In this document: positions 53,405-61,530 of the stretch, one piece after another | How positions within the stretch are numbered: the stretch's first letter is position 1 | Layout: every line of letters begins with the position of its first letter | Assembly: GCA_900546775.1 (NCBI GenBank) | Contig: UREM01000003.1 | Coordinates: forward strand, 16,199-80,198 | Direction: 5' to 3' | DNA length: 64,000 nucleotides | From: an uncultured Collinsella sp. | Lineage (GTDB): Bacteria > Actinomycetota > Coriobacteriia > Coriobacteriales > Coriobacteriaceae | The notes under the pieces: generated by a model | What the model saw: only the letters and a program-made list of their open reading frames with translations | What the model was told of the DNA's origin: nothing | Database searches by the model: none | Program-made: the position numbers and the translations under genes

Positions 53405-53566
53405 TGCGGTGACGTTGCTGCGAGCTGCCCACGATGGGGCCGTTGTTGGTTGGGGCCGCTGGGCTGATGTGGGGGCACGTGGTTGTTGCGGGCCCTGGTC
53501 CCGGCGGCGGCCTCGGCGCTTCGCGCCTGCTGCCTGGGGTGACTTTGGGCTTGGTGCGAATTGAGG

Positions 53567-53739
53567 TCTAATACTTTTCCCGTGAAGTGAACGACCTTAT
53601 TTGGACCCCCGAAGCATTGGCATTTTTTGATTGCTATGTCCTGCGGTTTTGCAGCGCGAATCCTGCGGTTTTGCGGTCTAAAGGTGTGGATGCTCCGGGA
53701 CTTCGTTTTTACTCGTTCACTTCTCGGGAAAGTATTAGA
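53567..53739. repeat. 173-bp element with 28-bp inverted ends
   Basis: TCTAATACTTTTCCCGTGAA, continuing GTGAACGA, faces TCGTTCACTTCTCGGGAAAG, continuing TATTAGA, with one indel and one mismatch. Inside, CCCGAAGCAT partly faces ATGCTCCGGG, and TCCTGCGGTTTTGC occurs twice in direct order. The whole gap 53405-53904 is less GC-rich than the genes and holds no credible ORF. Confidence 0.75.
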
Positions 53740-53904
53740 GCTCGGCTGACAGGGGTACCGCTCTGGTGTCGATGCCCTGCGTCTTTTTCGCTTGATTAGG
53801 GAAAACAGTCTCGCTTAAGTAATTGCGAGCCCGCCCAGACGTATCTGCGGGGTTGTCTGTACAATTCGCGGTATTATGTTGCGGAGTTTTGAAAGGAGCC
53901 GCCG

Positions 53905-54483
53905 GTGGTCACGACGACATTTGCTTCGCCTTTGGGCGAAATCTTGCTTGCCGCTGATGGCCGCGGTCTGACGGGGCTTTGGTTTGAGGGGCAGGAGCAC
54001 TTTGGTTCCACGCTTCTTAAAGAAAGCGCCGAATACGTTGAGGGCACCGATGCAGTTTCGGGTGCCGGGGGCATGCAGACGGTAAATCCGGCCAATGGCG
54101 CGGCTTCTTCGGTGCTAGAGCGTTCTTGGGCTTGGCTCAACGCCTATTTTGCGGGGCAGGAGCCTCGGTTTACGCCGCCGTTGCATTTGATTGGCACGGC
54201 GTTTCAGCGTGAGGTTTGGTTTGAGCTACTTTCAATTCCGCGTGGCGAGGTCGCTACGTATGGCGAGATCGCCCAGCGTGTTGCGGCTCGACATCGTGTG
54301 CCGGGAAATGAGGCTCCCGTTGTGTCCCCGCGTGCCGTGGGGGCTGCGGTTGCGCGTAATCCCATTTCGATTATCGTGCCGTGCCATCGCGTGGTTGCCG
54401 CTGACGGGTCGCTCAACGGATATGCCGGTGGCCTCGATCGCAAGGAATGGCTGCTTCGGCTTGAGGGCGCGTACGAGGAGTAA
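53905..54483 (+). CDS. ogt: Methylated-DNA--protein-cysteine methyltransferase
   Basis: A 192-residue O6-alkylguanine DNA alkyltransferase with the active-site PCHRV (Cys160) and the helix-turn-helix YGEIAQRVAARH that holds DNA. It removes O6-alkyl groups from guanine and is used up in the reaction. An insert after GEIAQRVAARHRVPGNEAPVV makes it a little longer than usual. The start is a GTG with GAAAGGAG upstream. A GyrI-like gene with a LexA box lies 2 kb away. Confidence 0.93.
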   Translation: MVTTTFASPLGEILLAADGRGLTGLWFEGQEHFGSTLLKESAEYVEGTDAVSGAGGMQTVNPANGAASSVLERSWAWLNAYFAGQEPRFTPPLHLIGTAFQREVWFELLSIPRGEVATYGEIAQRVAARHRVPGNEAPVVSPRAVGAAVARNPISIIVPCHRVVAADGSLNGYAGGLDRKEWLLRLEGAYEE

Positions 54484-54523
54484 CGCCAGGGCACTTTGCA
54501 TAGCCAAGACGCCACAATAGAAC

Positions 54524-54608
54524 GGGACACGCTTTCCGAATAGCGTCTCAAGCGGAAACCGTGTCCCGGAATACAGCCTCAGAGTGGGACGCCGTTTCCG
54601 GTTGAGAC
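54524..54608. repeat. Three alternating arms that can form either of two hairpins
   Basis: GGGACACGCTTTCCG (54524), CGGAAACCGTGTCCC (54553) and GGGACGCCGTTTCCG (54587) follow one another in alternating orientation, and GTCTCAA/TTGAGAC extends the second pairing. The middle arm can pair with either side but not both. It lies between the convergent ogt and ClC genes. Confidence 0.7.
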
Positions 54609-54627
54609 CACCTACTTGGACATCTTT

Positions 54628-55879
54628 CTATGCCCGCTCCTGCAGGGCGTAGATCGATTTGTCCATGTTGAACAGATATGCCACAACGCAGACGATGAAG
54701 AACGCCGGCAGATTACCGAAACCGAAGACCTCGCAGCCAATGAGGATCGGCGCGAGCAGCGTGTTGGTGGCGCTGCCAAAGACGGCTGCGTAGCCCAGTG
54801 CGGCGCAGAGCTCGACGGGCATGCCGAGAATCCCGGCGAGTACGACACCCAGGCTGGCTCCGATGGAGAACAGCGGCGTCACCTCGCCACCCTGATATCC
54901 TGCGGCAAGCGTGGCGATGGTGAGTACGAATTTGAGCGCCCAGTCCCAAGGCATGATCGACGCCTCGCCGTTGTCACCCCAGTGCCGCGGATATCAGGTT
55001 GGTGCCAAGGCCGCAGTATCGCCCCTGCCACAGCACGAACAGAATCGCCGACAGCGCAAGGCCCATAACGGCAACGCGTATGTAAGGGCTGGGGAGCAGC
55101 CGCGCTGCAAGGGTCTTAGCATGGGCAAGGCACCAGGCAAAGGCGCCACCGACCATGCCAAACGCGATACCCAACAACGCCAGCCGTCCAAGACCGGGGA
55201 GGTCGAGCGCATACGAGGCGGTAACGGCGACCTCAAACTTCTCGAGCCCCAGAGCGCCGGAGGTCATGCTTGCGGCGAGCGAGGCTGTAAGCGCGGGAAA
55301 CAGCGCGCGGTATTCCATGCGTCCTGCGACCAGTACTTCGATCGCAAAGATCGCGGCGGCGAGGGGCGTTTGGAAGAGTCCGGCAAAGCCGGCGGCCATG
55401 CCGATAAGCAAAAACGTGTTGCCGGGGTCTCGGAAAGGTAGACGTCGGCCGATCCAATGCGAGACGGTGGCGCCGATCTGCACCGCTACGCCCTCGCGTC
55501 CCGCACTACCGCCAAAGAGATGCGTCCCCCACGTGCTCAGCATAATGAGCGGCACCAAACGCGGGGAGATGGCGTCCTCGCGTCCGTGGCCTACGTCAAA
55601 TACTAAGCTCATGCCCCGATCGGTGCCTTTGCCCCAGGTGCGGTAGGCAAATACGATGGCCAGACCCGCGAGGGCGAGAAAGGGAAGGAGCAGTGCGACG
55701 TGCGCGTCCCGGAAGGCGCCGATTGCCAGGAGCACACGACCAAAAAGGGCACAGATGGCGCCAACGATAACGCCGATAGGGATTCCGACGGCGCCCATGA
55801 GCACGAGACCGCTATAGGTGTTGACCAGGCGTTTGATTCTGCTCGAAGCGCTGCTTTCTGACATTTTGCTTTCCGACAC
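54628..55879 (-). pseudogene. ClC-type chloride channel/antiporter, split by a one-base frameshift
   Basis: The N-terminal 301 residues contain the ClC selectivity segment GGSAGREGVAVQIGA and FAGLFQTPLAAAIFAIEV. They stop at 54974 just after GLGTNLISAALG. The missing C-terminal helices (MPWDWALKFVLTIATLAAGY, KGGEVTP-like QGGEVTPLFSIGA) lie in the next frame to 54628. Deleting one G of the run at 54977-54980 joins them as ALGDNGEASIMPWDW. A sequencing error or a recent mutation is equally possible. The function would be chloride or fluoride export. Confidence 0.8.
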
Positions 55880-56049
55880 TTGCTCTCTTGATAGAAAAAG
55901 AGCTGGAGTTGCGCATCGTTGAGAGGCTTTCCAGCTTTAGCAAAACAAACTTATAAGATGCGACGGGCCGCGTCAAGATAATTACCGGACGGCCTAGGAG
56001 GCGGCTGGTTGGCTGGCTTAAAACCTAGCGCGTGAAATGACGCCCCACG

Positions 56050-56688
56050 CTATTCAGCGCGCTTGATAGGATGACGAACCACGGTCTTAAGTTTCTCCGG
56101 TGCGCATTTGCGTGGATCGGAGAGATAGATTTCGTGATGTAAACGGGTGTCTGAGAAGTCGGGAACATAGCCCAGCTCGGTCGTGTATTCATGCATAGCG
56201 TCTACGGTCGCCGGTTCGTTGTCGTAGGGCCCGGTGTGCATGCATTGAACGCAGAGACCCTCGTCAACTTTAAGCAGTTCGACGGCGGAAAAGTCCAGTT
56301 TCTTTTTGGTCGTGGCTTCCGCGACTGCCCAGTCAAAGTCATCTCGGGTGACGAAATCAGGCAGGCGGATGCACGAGATAAAGTTGAAATTGTCCTTGCG
56401 TACATAATCGATGCCGCTACCGGGGGAGTCTTGCCACCAGAAACCCTCGAGCGGCGGCACCACATAGTCGAAGTAACCCTCGATGTTCCTTGAGCCTTTC
56501 TTCGACATCTTGACGGTATAGGCGATGCCGTAAAGTAGCGGCAGGGCGTTTTGATACTCGCCGCCTTCGGTATTTGGGTCGCCCTTTCCGCGAACGGCAA
56601 CGTAGCTCATAGGCGGGACAGTTACGATACTCGGCTTGCTTGCAGGTTTGTAGAGCTCCTTGCATTCCTTCTTAAAGTCGAATGCCAT
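56050..56688 (-). CDS. GyrI-like domain protein, probable SOS gene
   Basis: A 212-residue GyrI-like (SbmC/SHOCT small-molecule-binding fold) protein: the pattern PPMSYVAVRGKGDPN opens the domain and CMHTGPYDNEPATVDAMHEY is the conserved second repeat. Members bind hydrophobic compounds, and E. coli GyrI (SbmC) inhibits gyrase and is LexA-controlled. Here a perfect LexA-type palindrome lies 58 bases before the start, and AAAGGCGG is the ribosome site. Damage induction is inferred from that site. Confidence 0.82.
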   Translation of the reverse strand: MAFDFKKECKELYKPASKPSIVTVPPMSYVAVRGKGDPNTEGGEYQNALPLLYGIAYTVKMSKKGSRNIEGYFDYVVPPLEGFWWQDSPGSGIDYVRKDNFNFISCIRLPDFVTRDDFDWAVAEATTKKKLDFSAVELLKVDEGLCVQCMHTGPYDNEPATVDAMHEYTTELGYVPDFSDTRLHHEIYLSDPRKCAPEKLKTVVRHPIKRAE

Positions 56689-56745
56689 GTTGGCCGCCTT
56701 TCTGCGTATTGGCCTGCTTAGATAGTTGAATCATATCATAGAAAA

Positions 56746-56759
56746 CGAACAGCTGTTCG
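56746..56759 (-). promoter_or_regulatory. Perfect LexA/SOS box before the GyrI-like gene
   Basis: CGAACAGCTGTTCG is a perfect 14-bp palindrome that matches the Gram-positive LexA consensus CGAAC-N4-GTTCG. On the minus strand TATGAT follows seven bases later as a -10 candidate. Confidence 0.7.
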
Positions 56760-56860
56760 AATTATTTGGCTGACAGATTGAGATGCGTGCGTTGTGCTTG
56801 GCGGTCGGCCTGACCCCGTCGATGATTTCTCGGCCTCCCCGGCGCCTCATCTATAGCTGC

Positions 56861-56912
56861 CGTTTCCCCCATATAAAACCTGCCAAAATAAACCTGTCCC
56901 TTTTTGGTCGGT
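56861..56912. repeat. GGGACAGG-type palindromic repeat, copy 9 (reverse)
   Basis: In reverse orientation: GTTTCCCCCATATAAAA, then CCTGCCAAAATAAACCTGTC and CCTTTTTGG. It is almost identical to the copy at 27284 and lies just before the ABC ATPase gene. Confidence 0.75.
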
Positions 56913-56961
56913 GCGAAATGGGTAATACTAAAGAGTTATCCGACCAGATGGGAACCGATCG

Positions 56962-57663
56962 ATGGCCTATATCGAATTCAAAGATGTCATCAAGGCATAC
57001 GGCGAGGGCGACGCCCGCATTCACGCACTCGACGGCGCGAGTTTTACGGTTGAGCGCGGCGAGCTCGCTATTATCCTGGGCGCTTCGGGCGCCGGTAAAA
57101 CCACGGCGCTCAATATCTTGGGCGGCATGGACACGGCAACTTCCGGCACCGTGACGGTGGACGGGCGTGACGTGAGCGCTGCCAACGAGGCGCAGCTCGT
57201 GGAATACCGCCGCGCCGACGTGGGCTTTGTCTTCCAATTCTACAATCTGGTTCCCAACCTGACGGCCCTCGAAAACGTTGAGCTCGCAGCTCAGATCTGC
57301 CCTGATTCGCTCGATGCCGAACAGACGCTTCGCCAGGTCGGCCTGGGTGAGCGCCTCGCCAACTTTCCGGCGCAGCTTTCGGGCGGCGAGCAGCAGCGCG
57401 TGTCCATCGCCCGCGCACTGGCAAAGAACCCCAAGCTGCTTTTGTGCGACGAGCCCACGGGTGCACTCGACTACAAAACTGGCAAGCAGATCCTGCAGCT
57501 GCTGCAGGATACCTGCCGCAAGCAGGGCATTACGGTCATCATCATCACGCACAACTCCGCGCTGGCGCCCATGGCAGATCGCCTGATTCGCTTTAAGAGC
57601 GGGCGCGTGGAGAGCGAGACGGTCCAACAAAATCCCGTGCCGATCGAGACGATCGAGTGGTAG
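56962..57663 (+). CDS. ABC transporter ATP-binding protein (MacB/LolD type)
   Basis: A 233-residue ATPase with Walker [10 protein letters not shown] (40-48), signature LSGGEQQR and Walker [13 protein letters not shown], the subtype that pairs with FtsX-like permeases. The gene is followed at once by such a permease. These pairs act in lipoprotein or peptide handling, or antibiotic and stress export; the substrate is unknown. The ribosome site is weak, and an adjacent GGGACAGG repeat may supply the leader. Confidence 0.9.
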   Translation: MAYIEFKDVIKAYGEGDARIHALDGASFTVERGELAIILGASGAGKTTALNILGGMDTATSGTVTVDGRDVSAANEAQLVEYRRADVGFVFQFYNLVPNLTALENVELAAQICPDSLDAEQTLRQVGLGERLANFPAQLSGGEQQRVSIARALAKNPKLLLCDEPTGALDYKTGKQILQLLQDTCRKQGITVIIITHNSALAPMADRLIRFKSGRVESETVQQNPVPIETIEW

Positions 57664-57668
57664 CGCCC

Positions 57669-60434
57669 ATGGACCAGGACCGCCAAAACAGCCGGCGCCG
57701 CGACGCGCAGAACACGGAGCGCGAGCAGGTTTTTACGACCTACCGCACCGCCCAAAGCTCAAACGATATGGTGCCGACGGTTTTTCGCCGTGGCATCTAC
57801 CGCACAATCCGCGGCAGTCTTAAGCGCTTCTTATCCATCGTGGTCATCACCGCGCTCGGTGTGAGCGTGATGTGCGGCCTCAAAGCGGGGTGCGATGACT
57901 TGTGCGATTCGGTCGACGCTTACTTTGACCAGCAGAATGTTTATGACATCAACGTGCAGTCGACCTATGGTCTGACCGATGACGATCTTGCGGCCATTCA
58001 GGAGGTCGACGGCGTCGAGACGGCCGAGGGCATCTATACCGAGACCGCCTATACCGCCGTGGGTACGACGCGCGAGCGTGTCGTCGTACAGAGCCTCTCC
58101 AAAGAGAATATTGACCAACCGGTGCTAGTACGCGGCGAGCTGCCCGAGACTTCGGGCGAAGTGGCAGTGACCTCACGTTTTTTGAAGGCTTCGGGCAAGA
58201 AAATCGGCGATACGGTGAGCTTTGCCGCCAACGATGCGAGCTCGTCGAACCAAAGCGCCAAGGACCAGTTTGCCGATGGGGACTACACCATCACGGCAGA
58301 GGTTCTCGATCCCACCGACGTGAGCTCCGACTCGACGGTCAACGCCTTCCGTGCCGCCTCGGCCGCGGACTACAAGTTCTACGTGAGCGAGGATGCCGCG
58401 ACATCTTCTTCCTACTCCGCTGTCCACGTGGTTGTCGAGGGGGCCAAGAGCCTCAACTCCTATTCGGATGCCTACTCGGCAAAGATCAATGAGGTCAAGG
58501 GCAATATCGAGAAGATCCGCGAGGAGCGTGAGAAGGCGCGCGCTCAGGAGCTGACGGTCGACACGCCGGCAAGCTTGGATGCGGCCGAGCGCCAAACGAA
58601 TATGCTCTTTGGGATTGAACAGGGCAACATAGACCGTATGGCCGAGGGCAGTGAGGAACGCGTCCAGGCTCAGGCCGAGTTGGACCAGCGCCGCGCCGCC
58701 GCCGATCAGCAATTCGCCGATGCCCGCGCCGAGATCTCCGACCTGGGCGAATGCACTTGGTACATCCAGGACCGCGGTAACATCGCAAGCTACTCGAGCG
58801 TCGAGAGCGACAGTTCTTCGATCGAGGCCATCGCCACCGTGTTCCCGTTTATCTTCTTTATCGTCGCCGTGCTCATCAGCCTCACCACCGCCACGCGCAT
58901 GGTCGAAGAGGAGCGCACGCTTATTGGCCTGTACAAAGCACTCGGCTATTCGCGCGGACGCATCCTGTCCAAATACGTGGACTACTCGCTGTGGGCGTGT
59001 CTGATCGGTGGCGTGCTTGGCAATATCATCGGATTTGTGGGTCTGCCGCTGTTCCTGTTTACGGTGTTCGACGACATGTACTCGCTGCCCCAGATGCTGC
59101 TTTCGTACGACATCGTGTCATCGCTCGTATCGGTGGCGTTGTTTACCGTGGGCGTGGTGGGCGCCACGATTATCGCCTGCCGCCACGAGATGGCTGAGAC
59201 CCCGGCCTCGCTCATGCGTCCCAAGGCCCCGCGCGCCGGCTCGCGCATCTTGCTTGAGCGCATCGGCTTTATCTGGCGCCGCATGGGCTTTTTGAACAAG
59301 GTGGCAGCGCGTAACCTGTTCCGCTACAAAAAGCGTGCCTTTATGACCATCTTTGGCATCGCGGGCTGTACGGCGCTTGTGATTTGCGGCATGGGCATTC
59401 GCGACACGTCGGTCGCGCTGTCGCCCAAGCAGTACGGGCATATCACGCGCTACGACCTGCTGGCGGTTGCCAACCCCGATGACTTTACGCAGACGTGCGC
59501 GGCGTTGGATGAGCGCAGCGCGGCCAATGATTCCAACGTGACCGTGACTTCGACGCTGCCGATTATGACCGACAACGTCACTTTTACCTTTGGCGGCAAG
59601 AGCGAGACCGTGCAGCTGATCGTGGTGCCCGATGATCGCACAAATGACCTGGACGACTACGTGTGTCTGGAGGATGAGTCCAAAGAACCCCTCGCCTTGC
59701 GCGATGGCGATGTGTATCTGAGCAAGAGCTCTCAGCTGGTGCTGGGAATTCAGCCGGGCGATACGGCGCAGGTCCAGGACTCGTCGCTCAATGTCGCCAA
59801 GGTCAAAGTCAGCGACATCTCGCTCAACTATCTGGGCAATACGCTCTATATGACGCAGGGCACCTACGAGCGCGCGTTCGGTCGAAGCGCACGCCTTAAC
59901 GGTGTCTTTGTGCTGCTTAAGGGCTCGTCGGCCAACCAGATTGCGTTTAGCAAGAAGCTTAAGAGCGACGGTTGGCTTACGATTTCGAGTACGGCCGAAC
60001 ATTGGCAGAACTACGAGGCGAACTTTGCGATTATTAATTCGGTCGTGGTACTTGTGACCTTTATGGCAGCGTGCCTATCGTTCGTGGTGGTGTTTACGCT
60101 GTCTAATACGAATATCTCCGAGCGCGAGCGCGAGCTGGCGACCATCAAGGTGTTGGGCTTCCGCCGTGGCGAGGTGCACCATTACGTCAACAAGGAGACG
60201 CTGATCCTCACGGCGATTGGCACCGCACTGGGCGTGCCGCTGGGCGGCTTGCTGGCCGAGAGTTTTACGTACATTTTGCAGATGCCGTCGCTGTACTTTG
60301 ATGTTGAGGTCGAGCCGCTAAGCTACGTGCTTGCCGTGGTGCTTTCCTTCGGCTTTACGATCATCGTCAACCTCGCCACCAACCGAACGCTCAATAAGAT
60401 CGACATGGTCGGCGCCCTCAAAAGCGCCGAGTAG
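57669..60434 (+). CDS. Large FtsX-type ABC transporter permease
   Basis: A 921-residue permease with a basic N-terminal tail, a first membrane helix at about 40-60, and a large extracytoplasmic region with a coiled coil (NEVKGNIEKIREEREKARAQ and onwards). Then come a three-helix FtsX block (PFIFFIVAVLISLTTATRMV), a second extracytoplasmic domain and a second FtsX block at the end. ATG 57669 is chosen five bases after the ATPase stop; a GTG at 57657 overlaps it. It is the last host gene before the mobile element and appears complete. Confidence 0.88.
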   Translation: MDQDRQNSRRRDAQNTEREQVFTTYRTAQSSNDMVPTVFRRGIYRTIRGSLKRFLSIVVITALGVSVMCGLKAGCDDLCDSVDAYFDQQNVYDINVQSTYGLTDDDLAAIQEVDGVETAEGIYTETAYTAVGTTRERVVVQSLSKENIDQPVLVRGELPETSGEVAVTSRFLKASGKKIGDTVSFAANDASSSNQSAKDQFADGDYTITAEVLDPTDVSSDSTVNAFRAASAADYKFYVSEDAATSSSYSAVHVVVEGAKSLNSYSDAYSAKINEVKGNIEKIREEREKARAQELTVDTPASLDAAERQTNMLFGIEQGNIDRMAEGSEERVQAQAELDQRRAAADQQFADARAEISDLGECTWYIQDRGNIASYSSVESDSSSIEAIATVFPFIFFIVAVLISLTTATRMVEEERTLIGLYKALGYSRGRILSKYVDYSLWACLIGGVLGNIIGFVGLPLFLFTVFDDMYSLPQMLLSYDIVSSLVSVALFTVGVVGATIIACRHEMAETPASLMRPKAPRAGSRILLERIGFIWRRMGFLNKVAARNLFRYKKRAFMTIFGIAGCTALVICGMGIRDTSVALSPKQYGHITRYDLLAVANPDDFTQTCAALDERSAANDSNVTVTSTLPIMTDNVTFTFGGKSETVQLIVVPDDRTNDLDDYVCLEDESKEPLALRDGDVYLSKSSQLVLGIQPGDTAQVQDSSLNVAKVKVSDISLNYLGNTLYMTQGTYERAFGRSARLNGVFVLLKGSSANQIAFSKKLKSDGWLTISSTAEHWQNYEANFAIINSVVVLVTFMAACLSFVVVFTLSNTNISERERELATIKVLGFRRGEVHHYVNKETLILTAIGTALGVPLGGLLAESFTYILQMPSLYFDVEVEPLSYVLAVVLSFGFTIIVNLATNRTLNKIDMVGALKSAE

Positions 60435-60486
60435 CCTGCCAAAAAGGGACAGGTTTTTTTTGGCAGGTTTTATCGGGGCAAACGCC
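60435..60486. repeat. GGGACAGG-type palindromic repeat, copy 10
   Basis: CCTGCCAAAAAGGGACAGG, then a run of eight T and TGGCAGGTTTTATCGGGG. It begins at the base after the permease stop and is the last recognisable host sequence before the mobile element. Confidence 0.75.
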
Positions 60487-60554
60487 GGACAACCATTGTC
60501 GCTACCACAATGACAGGATAGGGAACAAGGGCATTTTCCGGGTAGCCGGGTTCG

Positions 60555-60995
60555 TTACCATTCGTCCCATTCATCAGCATTTTCCTCCAGATATTTTCTT
60601 AATCTCTCAAAAGAGCTTGTCCGCCTGTACTGTATCGTGCTTCTCGACGTATTGAACAGTTCCGCAATCTCGGTATCGTTCATTCCCTCGAAGTAATACA
60701 GCAGTATGGCTTTGCGCTTTTCTTCCGGCAAAGTACGGATTGCTTCAAGAAGCAGCTTTGGCGTGATTTTCTTCCCGGCTTTCTCAAAGACGGTTTCAAC
60801 AGTTTCCCGTTTGAAATATTCATCAAACGTATGAAGCTGTCGCGCTTCGTCTAAGGTCATGTCGGAAAAGGTCACTTCCTTTGCCCTGTGTCTGCGAAGC
60901 TCTCTATGAGTGTCGCACGCTTCATTGTGAAGTACCGTATTACAAAACTTCTGAAAAGCACACTGTTTGTAAAACTCCCTGCTGTTAGGTTCCAC
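60555..60995 (-). CDS. Sigma-70-like factor of the mobile element
   Basis: A 146-residue protein with a sigma region 4-like C-terminus: LPEEKRKAILLYYFEGMNDT, EIAELFNTSRSTIQYRR and SFERLRKYLEE. Such short sigma-like proteins sit near the ends of Tn916/Tn1549-class elements and are thought to control excision genes. The start is a GTG (60995) with a strong GGAGGTGAG site. It is the gene nearest the host junction. Host codon bias is absent. Confidence 0.82.
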   Translation of the reverse strand: MEPNSREFYKQCAFQKFCNTVLHNEACDTHRELRRHRAKEVTFSDMTLDEARQLHTFDEYFKRETVETVFEKAGKKITPKLLLEAIRTLPEEKRKAILLYYFEGMNDTEIAELFNTSRSTIQYRRTSSFERLRKYLEENADEWDEW

Positions 60996-61118
60996 ATTCT
61001 CACCTCCTTTCTCGTTGGAAAGTTGGTGGTGCTTCCCCCTTTTCGCGGGGCAATACGGCGGTTTTCAAAAACGCCGAAGATTTTTTGAAATTTCTTCAAA
61101 AAATTTTTTGAGCAGCAA

Positions 61119-61153
61119 AATGCGCCTGTCCGAAAAGCCCGGACAGGCGCATT
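61119..61153 (-). terminator. Strong hairpin between the short ORF and the sigma-like gene
   Basis: AATGCGCCTGTCC pairs perfectly with GGACAGGCGCATT around GAAAAGCC, followed on the minus strand by TTTGCTGCTC and an AAAAAATTTTTT run. Confidence 0.7.
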
Positions 61154-61170
61154 GGTATTGTGAGTAGTAT

Positions 61171-61281
61171 TTAGATGATTAGACAGTTCATATATACAAG
61201 CGTAATATCCCCCGGTGGTGGTCGGGCTTTTTTTGATGTGTCAATGACCGTCGGATTTTGTCGATATGGTATGTGCTTCAT
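61171..61281 (-). CDS. 36-residue peptide of the mobile element
   Basis: A small ORF with a near-perfect AAAGGAGG site ten bases before ATG 61281. It begins MKHIPYRQNPTVIDTSKK and ends in a hydrophobic stretch (ITLVYMNCLII). A strong hairpin follows 18 bases after its stop and precedes the sigma-like gene, which is the arrangement of a leader peptide with attenuator, though a functional small protein is possible. I do not recognise a family. Confidence 0.55.
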   Translation of the reverse strand: MKHIPYRQNPTVIDTSKKARPPPGDITLVYMNCLII

Positions 61282-61456
61282 GGCGGCTACCTCCTTTAGC
61301 CGCCGCTTTTAACAGTGATACCGCGTCATTTCTTGAGAAGATAAAAAGAAACGGCGGCTTTGATTTTTCAAAGCTGCTGCGGAAATCAAAGAACGACAAG
61401 CAACAGTTCTGATTTTGCTCCAATATGGTTATTGGGGGCACAAATTAAATCAAAAA

Positions 61457-61500
61457 AGAGCCGATAACAGCAGTATTTCAAACTGCATATTATCGGCTCT
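61457..61500 (-). terminator. Terminator of the methyltransferase gene
   Basis: AGAGCCGATAA pairs with TTATCGGCTCT around an ATGCAGT/ACTGCTG-type inner stem, followed by TTTTTTG on the minus strand. Confidence 0.85.
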
Positions 61501-61530
61501 GCGTCTGTGCGTCTGGCTCTTTTAATTAAA

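Noticed and set aside
53587..53799. 70-codon ORF between asd and ogt
   Set aside because: It overlaps the inverted-repeat element at 53567, has no ribosome site and has no protein-like pattern.
61241..61441. 66-codon minus-strand ORF in the mobile element
   Set aside because: It begins at a GTG without a ribosome site and runs over the ribosome site and start of the better supported 36-residue ORF.
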